From Neurospora intermedia (taxonomy: Eukaryota > Ascomycota > Sordariomycetes > Sordariales > Sordariaceae): a stretch of 64,000 nt of DNA. A program made the position numbers and the translations under genes. Shown one piece after another: positions 23,201 to 37,109 of the stretch (its first letter is position 1; each line of letters opens with the position of its first letter). A model generated the notes under the pieces. It worked only from the letters and a program-made list of their open reading frames with translations. It did no database searches and had not been told where the DNA came from. The stretch spans positions 186,001 to 250,000 of the forward strand of contig BTPP01000005.1 in assembly GCA_037102815.1 (NCBI GenBank), in the 5' to 3' direction.

Positions 23201-26200
23201 AGTAGTACCTACAATTCAATTTTAAACTAACCTTATTATTCTTTATATCTCTTCCTTTCGTTAAAAGGGGAAATACATTAGGATCTAATAACGATTTATT
23301 AAATTTCTCAATTATTATTTAACTTTTGCCCTTTTAGATTAAGTATTTGCACTTTTACTCTTCGGAGTCCCCTTTTCTTTACTACTTTATTACTACTTAT
23401 TTAAATCTAAAAGTTAGATTAAATAATATTAAAAACTAATTAAATAAACCCCTAGGCGGCCTTTAACTTCTAAAAGGAAAATTTAATACGTAAAGTATAT
23501 TAAATTATTAAATTTACTACTTACAAGCTACAATTTTACTATAAGGAAAGATTTTAACCTTTAGCCGCCGAACTACTTATTAAGGTAGTATAATTATATT
23601 TAAATAGAAAAACCGGTTATATCGAAATTAAACCCAATTAGACTACTAATATTAATAATAATATTTATAATAGGGGATAGATTGTTAATTTGAATATAGT
23701 AAACCACGAAGTTCAATAGGTCCTATATAGATATTACTAATTGGTCGCTAACTATCCTATTCTAATACGTTAAATTTAGCCCTTTATAATTAAAGAAGGA
23801 GTATTATTATAGCTATAAAAAAAGAATTAGAAATAGTTTATAGCCCGAATTAAAGTAAATAATACTACTATTAATACTATTATTTAAATACCTATTCCCT
23901 CTAATACCGGCAGTATAAATATTTATTCTTCTCCGGCAAACTTTTCGAATATTATTAGGATAATTAATATATTAACCCTTATTAATCTAGTATAAATTCC
24001 TATACCGCCTTCTTTACCGCCTATATTTATTAAGTAATATATTTAACTAGGCCTAATTTAACGACCTTTCTTACCTATAGAATTAATAGTTTCGCGAATA
24101 AGCTCGGTTATTAAAATTACTACTAATATTATTTAATAATTAACTATTAATCCTACTATTAAATATTTTAGAAATTTCGTACAAACCGAAACTCTTCTAC
24201 GCTTAATATAGAAATAATAGTAGGAATAAGTAAAATAATATCTAAGAACGGTTCTTACTAATTACTTTCCCGTATACCCTATTAATTTAAATTAAAATAC
24301 TATATACTTTACTTAATATAATATAAAAACCGGAGGTAAATCCCCGAATTATCTACTTTACTTTATTTAACCGGTCTATAATACTATACGCTTAATTTAA
24401 AATAATATAAAGCTCGGTTTTAGTTTCCTAACGCCTACTACCGCTAAGTATAATACTTTTTAACTTTATAAGAATCCTACTATTTATTATAATTAACGTT
24501 CTAGTAGGCTTATTAATTCTACCGGCGAAATAACTATAATAAGCGCTAGGAACCCGCGTAATATTATTAATTTAATTAATTAAATAAAAAATCTTTATAT
24601 TAATCGTATTAACCGGCAACCCCTATTCGAAAATATTAATTAACTTCCTATTTACCTTTATAAATATATATTAATTCCTACTATTAGCCGTAACGTTTCT
24701 AATTAAATTCTATAGATAAACCCTAAAGAATTAATAAATTAAACTCTAATAAACAAAAAATAAGTAGAATAGTAAGGATTACCGTCCGTAGTTTTAAATA
24801 ATAGTAGTTACTTTCCTTTAACTATTCTAAAGGCTCCTATTCCTTCTATACATTTAACTTTCCGCTAGAACGTTCATCCTACTAATAACCTACAAGCTAT
24901 ACGCTTCAACGTTAGTTCTAATACTTCTATTTTATTAATTAAAGTTAATAGCAATAGTATAATAATAGACAATTCGGCGCTTCGTAAAATATTTAAAGAT
25001 TTATATAATTATATTAAAAAATTAGAAGATTAGAATTAAATTTTTACCAATTCTATTTCTAAGGCTAATATAGGTAATTATTAATTAATTAAAGAAGAAC
25101 CTTTTAAAATTTTAGATATCGGAATATATTTCCCTAATATAAAACCTAATAAAATAAAGAAGGGTATATACTAAAACGGTAAAATTAATATTTATACTAT
25201 TTTTTACGGATTTAATAATACATTTAAAGGATATTTAAAGAATTACCTAAAAAAACGCTAAATTTTTACTAATAACCTTAATTAATTATTCCGCGGTATA
25301 GTATTATACTAATAGAGTTTTACCCTCTCTAAAGAAGAATATAATAACTTTTATAGTAATTTTAATAAAACTCTCAATATATTCAATATTATATTCGGCA
25401 CTAAACTATATAAAGTATAGAAATAGTTAAATACGAATAAATTTACTATAGAATTGTATAAAATTAATACGTAAGCGCTTCGCAATTATTCGACCCAATT
25501 ATTTAAATATATGCGCCTTTAAGGAAATTCTTCGGACTTTTAATTATATATTCGCTTATAAAATAATTTACACCCTATAATACAAACCGTATATATTATT
25601 CCGGAATAGAATATTAATCTTAGCGACTATATTAGTAGGGTTAAATAGAAGGCTATTCTAATACGCTATTTATTCCTAGAGTTATTAAAGAATAGATAAT
25701 TAATTTACTATACTACTAATAATTCCGATAATAAGGACGATAATTCTAATATTTATATTAACTTTTAGGGAAACTATAATAATAGTAAGCCTTTCTAAAA
25801 AAACTTTTTATCCTACAATAATAGGTTCAATAGTAAATTAGGCGGGAAATTTTATTTTAATAAAGGATTTAGGAATTTTAATAATAAATTCGATAAGTAC
25901 GATATAGGCCGATTGGGTAATAATAACGGCCGTTAGTATTATTAGGGTAAGAAATTTAAACGCTATTAAATTTTATAGGACGGTTATTATATTTATACCT
26001 CCGCCGTAATAATTTTCGTAGACGATTCTAATATAAATAATAAGGTTTATTACCTATAGAATAAAGGTTACTATTTTATTAGGGATTTCGAAGAAGAAGT
26101 AGAAGAATTTATAATAAATATTTTTAAAATTAAATATAATAATAAACCTTCTACTTATTTTACTAACTATTTAGCCCCTAATAAATTTTCGTCTCCTAGT

Positions 26201-26699
26201 ATTTTGTTATTTTATATTATTTTGCGCGTAATAATTAATAAACCGGCGGTTATTCTTAATACGGTTCCTATTAGAAGTACTAACTCCAATAGGCCCGTAC
26301 GACCCTTATTATTAAATTTATTATCCGATATTAAATTTATAGCGATTTTTAAACGCTTAGAGAAAGCCTAAGCGTCTTATAGGTCGTCCGATCCTTTATT
26401 TAATAATTAAGTAACCTCTATAGAAAATAATCGGAAATTATTTAATTAGGTTAGAATATTAAAGAAAACGGACGTCTAAATAAATTTATTAATATTAATA
26501 GACGGACGGAAGTTTAATTTATTAAAAGTTTAGTATAAAAGCTAATATATGTTATTTACTTTTACCGAGGAATAAACTATTGAAGTAATTCCGGATATTA
26601 CTCTTAGGAATAGGGAAATAAATTTACGAAAAGTTATATTATATTTATAGGTCGATATTAAATCTAGCCCTAGTATACCTATTATTACTGTATATTTTA

Positions 26700-29600
26700 A
26701 TTCGGATTATTTATTAATAGTAGTAAATAAAGTGTTTATTGAAGAGTTTTTATTAAATATAAGATATAAAGTAGTACTACTTAGTATTATAAAGGGTATT
26801 AATTCGAAGATTATTATTAATACGGTTACGGAGTTTGATTTTTATATAGAAGGAAAAGTTAATAATATTAAAATTAATAGATACTTCCAAATATCCGCTT
26901 TAATTATTAATAAATTAGGCCCGAATATATTACTAAGAATAGACTTCCTTTATTACTATAGTACGAAGTTGGACTTTAATATTATTCTATATTCTTTTAA
27001 ATCGATTTTTAGTATAAAAATTCAAAGTAAAATCTATTTTAAAAGAATCGAAGGGGGGAAGGACGTTTTTATTACCGAAGTCTTCGCTAAATTTAATATT
27101 CTATTATTAGGAGGGTAATTAAGAATTATTTTAGTGAAGTATAGTATTTAATTTAATAATTAATATAGTTTAAGTGAACGTCCTACTTACAATTTTTATA
27201 TATAATATTTTTATTTATTAAATATTATTATAAATAGTAAAATTCGTAAAATTATACTATATTTAAATTAATCCGAAGAATTAATATTTATTCCTAGAGG
27301 AATTCGGATAGGTATAATTATATAATTATTATATAAGGTTAGTAAGACTACTATACTAATTAACGCCTTGGACGTAGCTTTTTTTATTTCCGAAATATAA
27401 ACCGGATTTACCTAAGAGTAATATACTATATTTATCAATAGGGCCGCTAAGGATAAAAAGGAAGAGGCCGTTAAAAAAAGTATTTTTAAGGTACTTTCCT
27501 ATAGAATTACTAAGCCTATTAATATAGAAACTATTCTTTCCGAAGTAAGTATTAATATTTATAATACGGATCCCGAATTCTTAGAATAAATTAAGAGCCT
27601 CCTAAATAAGTATATTAATATTTTTAAAAATAGAGGGATCGTACTAATAAAAGAAGAAGATAAAATACGTATTAATTTAGTTAAAAAATAGTAGAATTAG
27701 TGAAGGATTATTAAGCCTTACCCCTTAGGTACTAAGGACTGCGAATTTCTTAATAAGGAATATAATAAAATATATATTTAAAGTAAAATATCGTTTATAT
27801 TACAATTAACTCCTATTATTTACCCGGTATTTATTATTTAAAAAAAAGTTAATAGAATCGATAAAGGGCGTACTATAATTAATCTTCGTTTATTTAATAG
27901 TATTACTATACTTAATATATACCCTTTACCCAATTAAAAAAATATTATTAATACTATAGTTAGTAAAAAATTCTTTTCGATCTTTAATGCCGCCGGATTC
28001 TTTTATTAATTATCTATTTTTATTAAATATTATAACTATATAATAATTATTAGCCCGTAAGGTTTTAAATAATCTAATGTTGTATTAATAGACTTTAAAA
28101 ATTCTCTAATATTTATATAAAGATTTATAAATAGGCTATTCTTTAAATACCGCTCCTTCGTACGTATTTACATCGATAATATTATTATTTTTAATAATAT
28201 TTAGGAAGAATACTTCGCCTACTTAACTATTATTATAAATCTCCTTAATAAATATTATATTTATATTAGTACTAATAAATCTTTTACGGGGTATCCTTTA
28301 ATATAATTATTAGGTAGTATTATCGATGGAGAAGGTTATAAACGTATAGAAAATTGTATTAAAGCTTTTTAGAAGTTAACCTTTCCTAATATATTTAATA
28401 GTTTTAAAACCTACTTTAATATAGTTAGGTAATTATATTAAAATATATTATAGTTCGTTATTAAGGAGGAATTATTTAATTGAAGAAAGACCGAATTATT
28501 AAGGCGAATATACGAATTGGGTAATTTATAAGTAAATTTAATAAAATAAATATAATAAATATATACTTCTAAGGTTAAATTCGAATTAATACCCGAAGAA
28601 CGCGAAGCCTTCCGTATTATATAGGAAAATTTATATAATTAAATATATCTTTTCTACTATATAAAAAGTAATATTCTTTTTATTAAAACTGATATTAGTA
28701 GTTTAACCTACGGTATTTATATTTTCTAATTTAAATACCTATAGGATGGAGAATTTATTTTTAAAATAAATAAAATCCTACTAATTATAATTAAACTAGT
28801 ATATTTCCTATTAAGATTGACGTCCTTAGTCGAGAAGAAATATAGTTCTACGGAAATAGAAATCGTAATTATTATTTAAGCTCTATAGAAATTTTGAAAA
28901 ATAGTTTAATTTAATAAATATTAGGTTAATATTATTACTAACTATACTTCTACTACCGGAATTGTTAAATATACTTTATTATGTACAATAGATTTAGTTA
29001 AGGCTAATTTAAAGTTTATAAATACCGCTAATTAGGCGTTATAATTCAATTTAAACGTATTCTATATTTTTAGACTATTAAATATTATACTAGATACGCT
29101 ATTAAAATTACCGACCGCCGAGACTATAGATAAGAATAATATTTCCGACGAATTGGCTAATATTTAGTCTAACTTTGTAAAAGTATAGAACGTTAATTAT
29201 TAGAATAGTTTTAACGCCTTTTTATTTATATATATTAAAATTATTCCGGATATGTATTAAATTTCGCCGATTATTATACCGGAATTTCGTTAATAATTAA
29301 TCGAAGCTTATCCTAAGGATTCCAAATATATTAAAATTCTCTGGCTAATTAATAAAATTAATGCTCTAAGGTATATTTATATATAATAATCGGGAAAGCG
29401 CTCAAATCTATTAGCGGGCCCCTATTTATTCGAGGATAGGTTATTTTACTATATTAATTATTAAAACGTACGTCGGCTATATATTCCTTGGGTTTACGTA
29501 TAAAAAATATTAGAGTTAATATATAATAAGAAATACTATTTTGGAATTAATAGGATAATAGATAATTTAATATACTTCTATATAAGGAGAAAGACCTAAA

Positions 29601-30500
29601 TAGTACGCAAATATATTAAATATTACGAAGTCTACTATTAAAATTAGTAGGATAGGCATCCGACCCCTAGAGAACTATTACTAATTTAAACGTTCTTAAA
29701 ACTATTTTATATAATTATTATAAATTTTATTACTAATATACCAATAGTTAAAGCGGCCGGTACTATATAGGCTCTAGAAGGTTTCCTAGAATTTAATATT
29801 ATATATACTATTACCTATAAATTTAGTAAGAAAGTACTACTAATAGTTAGCTATTCTACCTATAGTACGTAAGAATAAATTAAAGTATTACTTCGGACTT
29901 TACAGCTTTATAATTAAGGTTTATTAATAGCTATTATTAGTAATTAAAATCCTAAATTTATTTCTACCGTTTGGAGGAGTATTTTCGAAGTATTAATTAT
30001 TAATTTACTATTTTTAACGGCCTACTACGCTTAAATAGACGGATAATTAGAAAGAACGAACTAGATTATTAAAATAACTATTTGTATATAGTATATAACG
30101 AGCATTATTCCTTAGACGTTAATATTAATAGTATTGTAATATAATTTAAATAATACTATTTAATTTACTATTGGGTTGTTGCTAAATAAATTAGTATACA
30201 GCTTTAAACTACGGGCGGCCTTCGATCTATTTATATTAAATAATTAAAAAGCTACTATAGTAGAGTCTTTAACTATTATTTATTAAGAATATTAATTCGA
30301 AGTTATAGAATTTATTAATTGGGCTAGGATAATTATTAAAGAATAATATAATTCTAAATATTTTCTAATAATATTTAATATAAGTAATAAAATTTATTTA
30401 CATTTGGGTAAAGGTTATTATTTACTTAGAAATTTAAAGAAGAAATAGTTAGTAGAAAGAATAGGCCCTTATCGGATTTTCGAGAAAGTTGGCCTACTAG
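26700..30500 (+). mobile_element. pol region of the Gypsy element (protease, RT, RNase H, integrase), broken
   Basis: Protein-like signals in the order protease, reverse transcriptase, RNase H, integrase are spread over several frames. Only the protease-like part (26732-27118) is still open over more than 100 codons; it contains the ILLRIDFL-type end of a retropepsin-like domain. The region is inactive. Confidence 0.7.
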
Positions 30501-30899
30501 TTTATAAATTCGATTTACTTAGTATTTAGTGTACTTATCCTATTATTTCCGTAGTATATCTTTATAAATTAACGTAGGGTCCCAATCCTTTTAATTACGA
30601 AGTTCTATTACTATTACTAGTTAAAGTTAATAGCTAAGAGGAATAGGAAATCGAAAATTTTATAATTAGAAGTTAAAGACTGTTAAATATATAATATTTA
30701 ATTAAATAGATTAGGTACTAGAATAAAAATAATATATAGGAATTGTGTAATAAATTTATAAGGAATTCGAAGGAATTAGTGAAGGACTTTAATGTAGAAT
30801 ATCCGCTAGAATTATTGTTTAGAGGCAATTATAGAAGGGTAATTTGGTATATTAGTAGTATAATCCTATAGAAGTGTTATTAAAATAAATAGAGGAAGT

Positions 30900-33769
30900 A
30901 ACCGTTTTTTTGCTAAAAGAGGGGGAAGTTACCGGAAACTATAAAAATTTGAGAGTTTTTTCCTTTATTTTATATTTTATTTTTTTTTTTGTTAAATATT
31001 TTTGTAAAAAGTTATATTTTTTATAATTTCCTATTAAAATTTCTAGAATTCTATTTAAAAGTATACCTAAGTAAAAGTAAGCCTAATATTAATAGTATAT
31101 AGGATAATATACTGTATATTATTTATAGCTTCGATTAAAATATTTTCTATTTCAATTAGGTAAGTACGTATAGTTGTATAAAAGTAACGGTAATTACAGT
31201 TATATATAGCAAACGGCCCCAGTAGGCAGGTACTTATAAAGGAAGAGTCTTAATACGTATATATAATTTTTAAAAGAAGTTAAAATTATCTAACTACTTT
31301 TACCCTTTCTTTTTCTTACCCTAATAACCTTACTACTACCTACCCTATTCCTATAACGTTTAATTCTATTACGGCTCTCATTGTATAGTAATTTTATTAA
31401 ATTAATTATTATTTATTAATTTACTTTATTTTATATTCGCTAATTACGATTTCGGTATATTAAAATAGCCGATATTAATATAGAATCCCCGCTACTAATT
31501 AATAATACGATCGCTACTTTTAATAATTAGATTAACGGTTCTAACTACGACGGTAACCTATATAGTTTTATTATAGACCAATAGTTCGCTTTATAATTAT
31601 TCGAATATAACCCCCGGTTTAATATATTGGCTAATATAGTAAAATACTTTAGCTATTATACTATTAATAGTATTCCTAGTAAAATTATTAGTTTAGGAAT
31701 TGATAATATATATATTGTATTGCCTAGTTTTATAATTAATTTTATTGAATAGATAAATATAATTCCGTTCGGATAATTCTTTAATTACGTCCGTTATAAA
31801 TATATTATTAATATATTTAATAACTTCGATCAAAATTATACCCCCTATAATCTACTTACTCGCTTCCTTAAGTCTTTTAGTACTATTTAAAGTGTTCTAA
31901 TATATAACCCTAAAAAGACGGACAATAATAAACGTATAGTACTAATTTTAACCGCCAATTATCTTTTTATACTATATGAGAATAAGTTGTATTCTATTTT
32001 ATATAGTACTATCGATTATACTAACGAATTAATTAATTTAGATATAGTAATTTTATATTCTATTAAGGGTAATTTTACCTACCTTACGCCCGTACTCTTA
32101 TTAAACAAACTCCTTAAGGATTTAATTTTTAATAATTACTATAGATTTTAATAGGAGTAGGTATTTAATACTATTATTAATTTTAACGATACTTAGATTT
32201 AAGAGTTGTATTCTAGCGGAAAATTCGACCTAATTTATATAATAGCAATCAAATTCGGTAATACTATTTTCGGGAGAAGATATATAAAAGAGTTTATTAT
32301 TACTAACGAGCGCCTCTAGGTACGCTTTTTACCGGCTCTCTATACGGTTTACCCTAATAGCCGTATTATTAAGAGTAGCGATTTCGATTTCTCTAAAATT
32401 TAAAAATATAAAGAGATCGTTTAATTAATTAATAAGGCTCGTAAAATTTTATAACTAATAATTAGACCGGCCTCTATCCTATTTTATATTAAGATTCTAA
32501 CCGCTAAAATAATTCCGAAAAAGGTATATAAAACTCTAACCCGAATTGTACAATCCCGCTCGGCTACTATTAGTAAGAGTAATAATAAAAGAAAAATATA
32601 TCCGACCCTTATTAATACCTTCGCTAATTATAATAAAAATTATATTAATTTTAGCGTTGAGGTCGATTAAAAGCTACATACGGAAATTGAGAAGATTATT
32701 AAAGTATATATAGAGAATAAGGAGGAGTATAAGAGATAATTCGCTAATAATTACTCTTTTTCGTAATATAAATTAGTTTGTAATATTAAAGCAACTCTTA
32801 ACTTTACCTTTAATAAAAAATACAACGGTAATACCAACTTTACTAATTATATCCCCTCGAAAGTAATATTACTTACTATTTAATATTCTAATTATAGTAC
32901 TAAATTTCCTAAATAGATTAGTAGTTTATTAAGTAGATTTAGCTATTTTTACTATATTTAAATAGTATCCGCCAAATCGGCCTTAAATAAGCTTCTTATA
33001 ATTAAAAAGGTAATTAATTATATTATTAAGGTTAGTAGAGAATTTATAATACTTATCAACTTTATTTTTCGCAAGGAAATTGAAAGAATATTAGCAAGTA
33101 CTTTAGAAAAGTAAATTATAGTATTAGCGGCTTTTAACGAGTATTAGGGAAGAATTATATAAATAATATAAATAGAATTAATATTCCTTCGTATTAAGTT
33201 TAGAGAAATGTAAAAGTTTTATATCCAACGCTATTTTACAACTTCGTCTACTAATAGAATTTATATACCTAATATTCTTCCTAATATTACTATTCCTTAT
33301 AGTATTTATTCCGGTAATTTTTCGCTTTAATTTATACCCGGCTTAATTAGATTATCCAATAAACTTTATACTATATCGGCTCACTTAGGCTTTTACTTCA
33401 ATACTTTATCTTCTATCTGCTCCCTTCGCTATAGTTACTTTCCTACCGACTAGGAGTAGAAGGACTCTCTACTAGGATATAAACGTTCCCGTTAAAATAT
33501 ATATTATATAAACGAAAATAATAAAATAAAGGAGGATAAATTTAATAATCATTTACCTTATTATAGATATAATTACTAAAGGATTAGTATTAGGTTATTA
33601 AGCTATATACTCTATTCGGGTAGGCGTATATTTTTATATTTATTAGTTAATTTAAATATAAGCGAATAGATAGAGACTTTAATAGATAACCGGATTTTTT
33701 ATATATATAATTAAATTTAATAATATTACGTAAATAGTAAACACTCTTCTCCTTTTATCGAGGGGGAAA
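30900..33769 (+). mobile_element. Long 3' internal region of the Gypsy element, no recognised domain
   Basis: About 2.9 kb lies between the integrase region and the 3' LTR, far longer than usual for Ty3/Gypsy. From about 31.4 kb the text looks once-coding on the plus strand but is broken. It could be an extra ORF of this family or an older nested insertion. A purine-rich tract (polypurine tract) stands just before the 3' LTR at 33760-33769. Confidence 0.5.
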
Positions 33770-34108
33770 TATTATAGGGTATTTTTAGTAGATACTTAAA
33801 TACTCTATTTTATTATAGTAGCGGTTCGTTAAAACGTATAATCTATTATATAAGAGTATTCATCCCGTTAACCTCTATTAAGGTTAACGGATTATTAATT
33901 TATATTATACTAACCTTATATCTATTTTGCTTATACTTAATAAAATCGTATACGAGGTCCCAGGTTGAGGCTCGCGACAAGTCTTGTCTTTAGCTTCCTT
34001 TAATAAGACTATCGTCAATCGTTACGTACTATTACTCTATCCAACAACCAGTTACTCACTCTATCATTCTCTATTATCATCACTTGTAAAGCACATCTTC
34101 GCGTAATA
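33770..34108 (+). repeat. 3' LTR of the Gypsy element (339 bp)
   Basis: Same length and order as the 5' LTR. Its first half is AT-shifted while the last 150 bp keep more C and G. It is followed directly by the CCCGG target duplicate at 34109-34113. Confidence 0.9.
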
Positions 34109-36740
34109 CCCGGATTATTAAATTATTAATTGGAGGAATAATATATCTAGCTAAAATTCTAAAATAATACTATCTTATACCCGGCCTTATAAAATAAAAT
34201 TATTATCAATTATATTATTTAAACTTATATAATATTAACCAAAAGCAATAGCGTCCTAATAGGGCCGAGAATTAATAGCAATAACTATAACCGTATTAAA
34301 AATATTGCAATACAGCTTCGTATTATATATTAATAATTATATATTTAAACTTCCCCTTTAATTCTAACTAATAAAAATAAGGCAATAGTATATACGGATA
34401 ATATTATCCGTAGCCGTAGGGATTTAATTACTATAATAGAGGAGGAACGGCAATTTTTAGAGGAATAGAGGGTATAATTTTAAATATTTAATACTATTAG
34501 CAAAATATTTAATAATAAATTACTATTTAGTTAAATATTAATAGTAAGAGTATTATAATATAGGGAAGTTAATAATTAGATTTATATTAATATATTAAAG
34601 GGAGCTATAAAAAATCTATAAGAAGATAGGGACGCTTCCGCTACTATTATTAATAAAGGGCTAAAGGCGAAGGGTAAATAGAAGAGCAAAACTTATAAAA
34701 GCGAAAAGCTAAATTAGATTACTAATATTATATAACCGAATATCTATATAGGTATCTATTATAATAATATAATTAAAGAATATAAAAGGCCGATAAACAT
34801 TAATATACTTATCAGGGAGGATAAATATAAATAAATTCTTTTTCTTTTATATTTTTTATAGTATTCAATCCAATATCTAACTCGAAATATTTCACCAAAT
34901 TAAAAAGGGGGACTTTTTTAGTCCGTATATTTCGTACCTTTTTAGTACGTACCGACTATTTACCTTATATTAATAATTATATAACTGTACAAATCGAAAC
35001 TTTTGTATTTCCTTTCGCCGGCCTTAGTAAAAATCTCTTATCGTATCCTCGAAATTATATTAACCTAAAAACCCAATAATAAAAATATTTCTTTTACGTA
35101 TACTTCGATTAATTTTTTATATTTAAATATTTTAAGGAGAAAGTATATAAGACCGACCTTAAAAACGTAGAGCCGGTTCTACTCTATAAATCTAACGTAC
35201 AAACTACTATACAATTAATTCTATATAACGGATTTAACTATAACGCTGAATTAATTAACTAATTTTACCAAATTTAATAAACAGCGCCCACTTTATTTAA
35301 CAAAATCCTTCTAATATCCGACTATAAAATACTAACTAATATAATAAATAACCTTACTACCTTTAAGGATAAAAATAAGGACTATAAGTTCTTTATAATT
35401 AAAGATAATAACGAATATAAATTTAAAAATTATACTAATATTAGCGTTAAAGGCCAATTTAAACTTATAGCGATTTAGAAAATCCGTTATATAATAAATA
35501 ATAATAAACTTTTACCTATATAAATAAAGACTAAATTTACTATTAAATTCGTAGAGGCCCTCCGAAATATATATAATTTAAATTATAATTTACCGAATAT
35601 ATATATAATTCGGACTAAGAATACTTAGCTATAATAGAATAAAAAAATTATATTTATAGATTAATAATAATATAAATAGGTCTTTACTATAAGTAATTAT
35701 ATTAATTATTTAAAGGGTAAAGATTTATATATTAACTATATTAATAGTATCTTTACTTATAATTTAGAAAGGAATAATCGATATATATTTCTATTATTAT
35801 TATAGATATAGGAAATAGATTTAGAGGAATACTATTATTTATTTAATATACCTATCCTTATCGATATAAAGCTAGTAATTATTGGTATTACAATAGTCGA
35901 ACCTATAAGTATATATATTATTTACAATAGGCTGGAAGAGGATAGTATAAAGAGAAGTTTATATATCCCGTAGGAGGTTGAATTTCTCCAAAGGAATATT
36001 ATTTAAAAGTAAGTCTATTATTCTTTATTATAATTCGATTACTATATAACTAATAAAAAGAACCGCGATAGTTTAGCCTTATATATATAATTATATTTAA
36101 TATATTACCTTTCTCCCGTATTATATTTATTCGATTAAAATTAATTATATTCCTAATAAAAGTATTTACCTATTTATTGTATTTCCTTCGCTAAATAATA
36201 GTATATTATTTCGCTAATTTCAGTTTAATTGTATATAATTAACTATATTATAGAATTAAGGTAAACGGCTACGAATTTTAATTATATTTTACTATATAAT
36301 TGAGGGTAGGGCTATTAGGGAGCTATAGATAATCGGAATTTTTACTTATAATTCTTTATTACTCGCTAGAATTTTAATTTAGAAATATAAATAAATTTAT
36401 ATACTTATTAATTTAGCGATCTAAATATAGAGGTTGGGTAGTAGCGACGTATACAATTATATATAAATTAATAGGGGTACCAGTATATATAGGCGCTAGT
36501 ACGTACCGTAGACCGTACGGTACGTACGTAGTATATACCTAAGTAGGCTAATAGTAATTTACTAGATTTCATTAGATACGCGTAGTTTATATATTTCAAT
36601 CGGTTATAACGGTTCTATACCCAATTTCGCGTAGGATCTATCGCTTAGTATGGGAGTCTAGGATCGGCTAGGATTACTTAGGAGACTAGTCTTTTCCTAG
36701 GGCGGTCCTACGTCCTAGGTTGGTACCTGCATAGTAAGTC
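34109..36740 (+). mobile_element. RIP-mutated DNA transposon remains, right part
   Basis: Removing the LTR element and one CCCGG copy lets the transposase-like frame run on across the site (VVIPG before, LL.Y.LEE after), with a KSNSVLIGPRI segment shortly after at 34.23 kb. Before the insertion this was therefore one element with 16.65-22.86 kb. Further once-coding text continues to about 36.2 kb. From 36.45 kb the base composition rises and short palindromes appear. The outer right end is probably near 36.7 kb but no exact border or target duplication was found. Confidence 0.5.
36499..36527. repeat. Perfect 12-bp inverted repeat
   Basis: Arms GTACGTACCGTA and TACGGTACGTAC are separated by GACCG. 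It lies near the right border of the RIP block and is unmutated despite that setting. Confidence 0.85.
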
Positions 36741-37109
36741 TCCCGTAGTACCCACTACAATGGGGCGCACTACTAAAACGTTCGACCCTATATGTCCCCC
36801 AACCAGCCCAGCCACACCTATTCCCCTACTAAGGCAATTTCCCTCCTTCCCTCTGCCTGGAATCGATTCCTTCCGTTGCTTGTATCCTCCAATAACGTCC
36901 ACTCCCGTCACTTCTGCCTTTCCTCTCAACGCACTACAAGTGTCTTCGACCATCTCTTAACGAACCACTTTCCATCACCATAATAGATAGCGAGAACACG
37001 GTAATTACTGCACGCGGCGTCACGACCCATCCATACATTGTCTTCGATCATCGACCATACTCAATCACTACCTTGACAGTCCATCAGCTAGTAGCGTTAC
37101 GTTGGCGCA
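36741..37109. other. Border region and promoter of the zinc-finger gene
   Basis: Normal composition resumes near 36740. Short frames on both strands are not credible genes. Confidence 0.5.

Larger units (their letters stand above)
22862..34108 (+). mobile_element. Ty3/Gypsy LTR retrotransposon, broken fossil (11,247 bp)
   Basis: Two 339-bp LTRs bound the element, and both flanks carry the same 5 bp, CCCGG (22857-22861 and 34109-34113). Parts in plus-strand order: gag-like region about 23.3-26.0 kb, protease-like region near 26.7-27.1 kb, reverse transcriptase about 27.7-28.8 kb with its catalytic-motif region near 28.16 kb, RNase H about 28.8-29.2 kb, integrase about 29.6-30.5 kb, then an unusually long stretch to the 3' LTR. 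PR-RT-RH-IN order makes it Ty3/Gypsy, not Copia. It is heavily mutated with many dozens of breaks, in the RIP manner, so mutation load is a poor clock. The insertion is younger than the DNA transposon it split. Confidence 0.85.
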
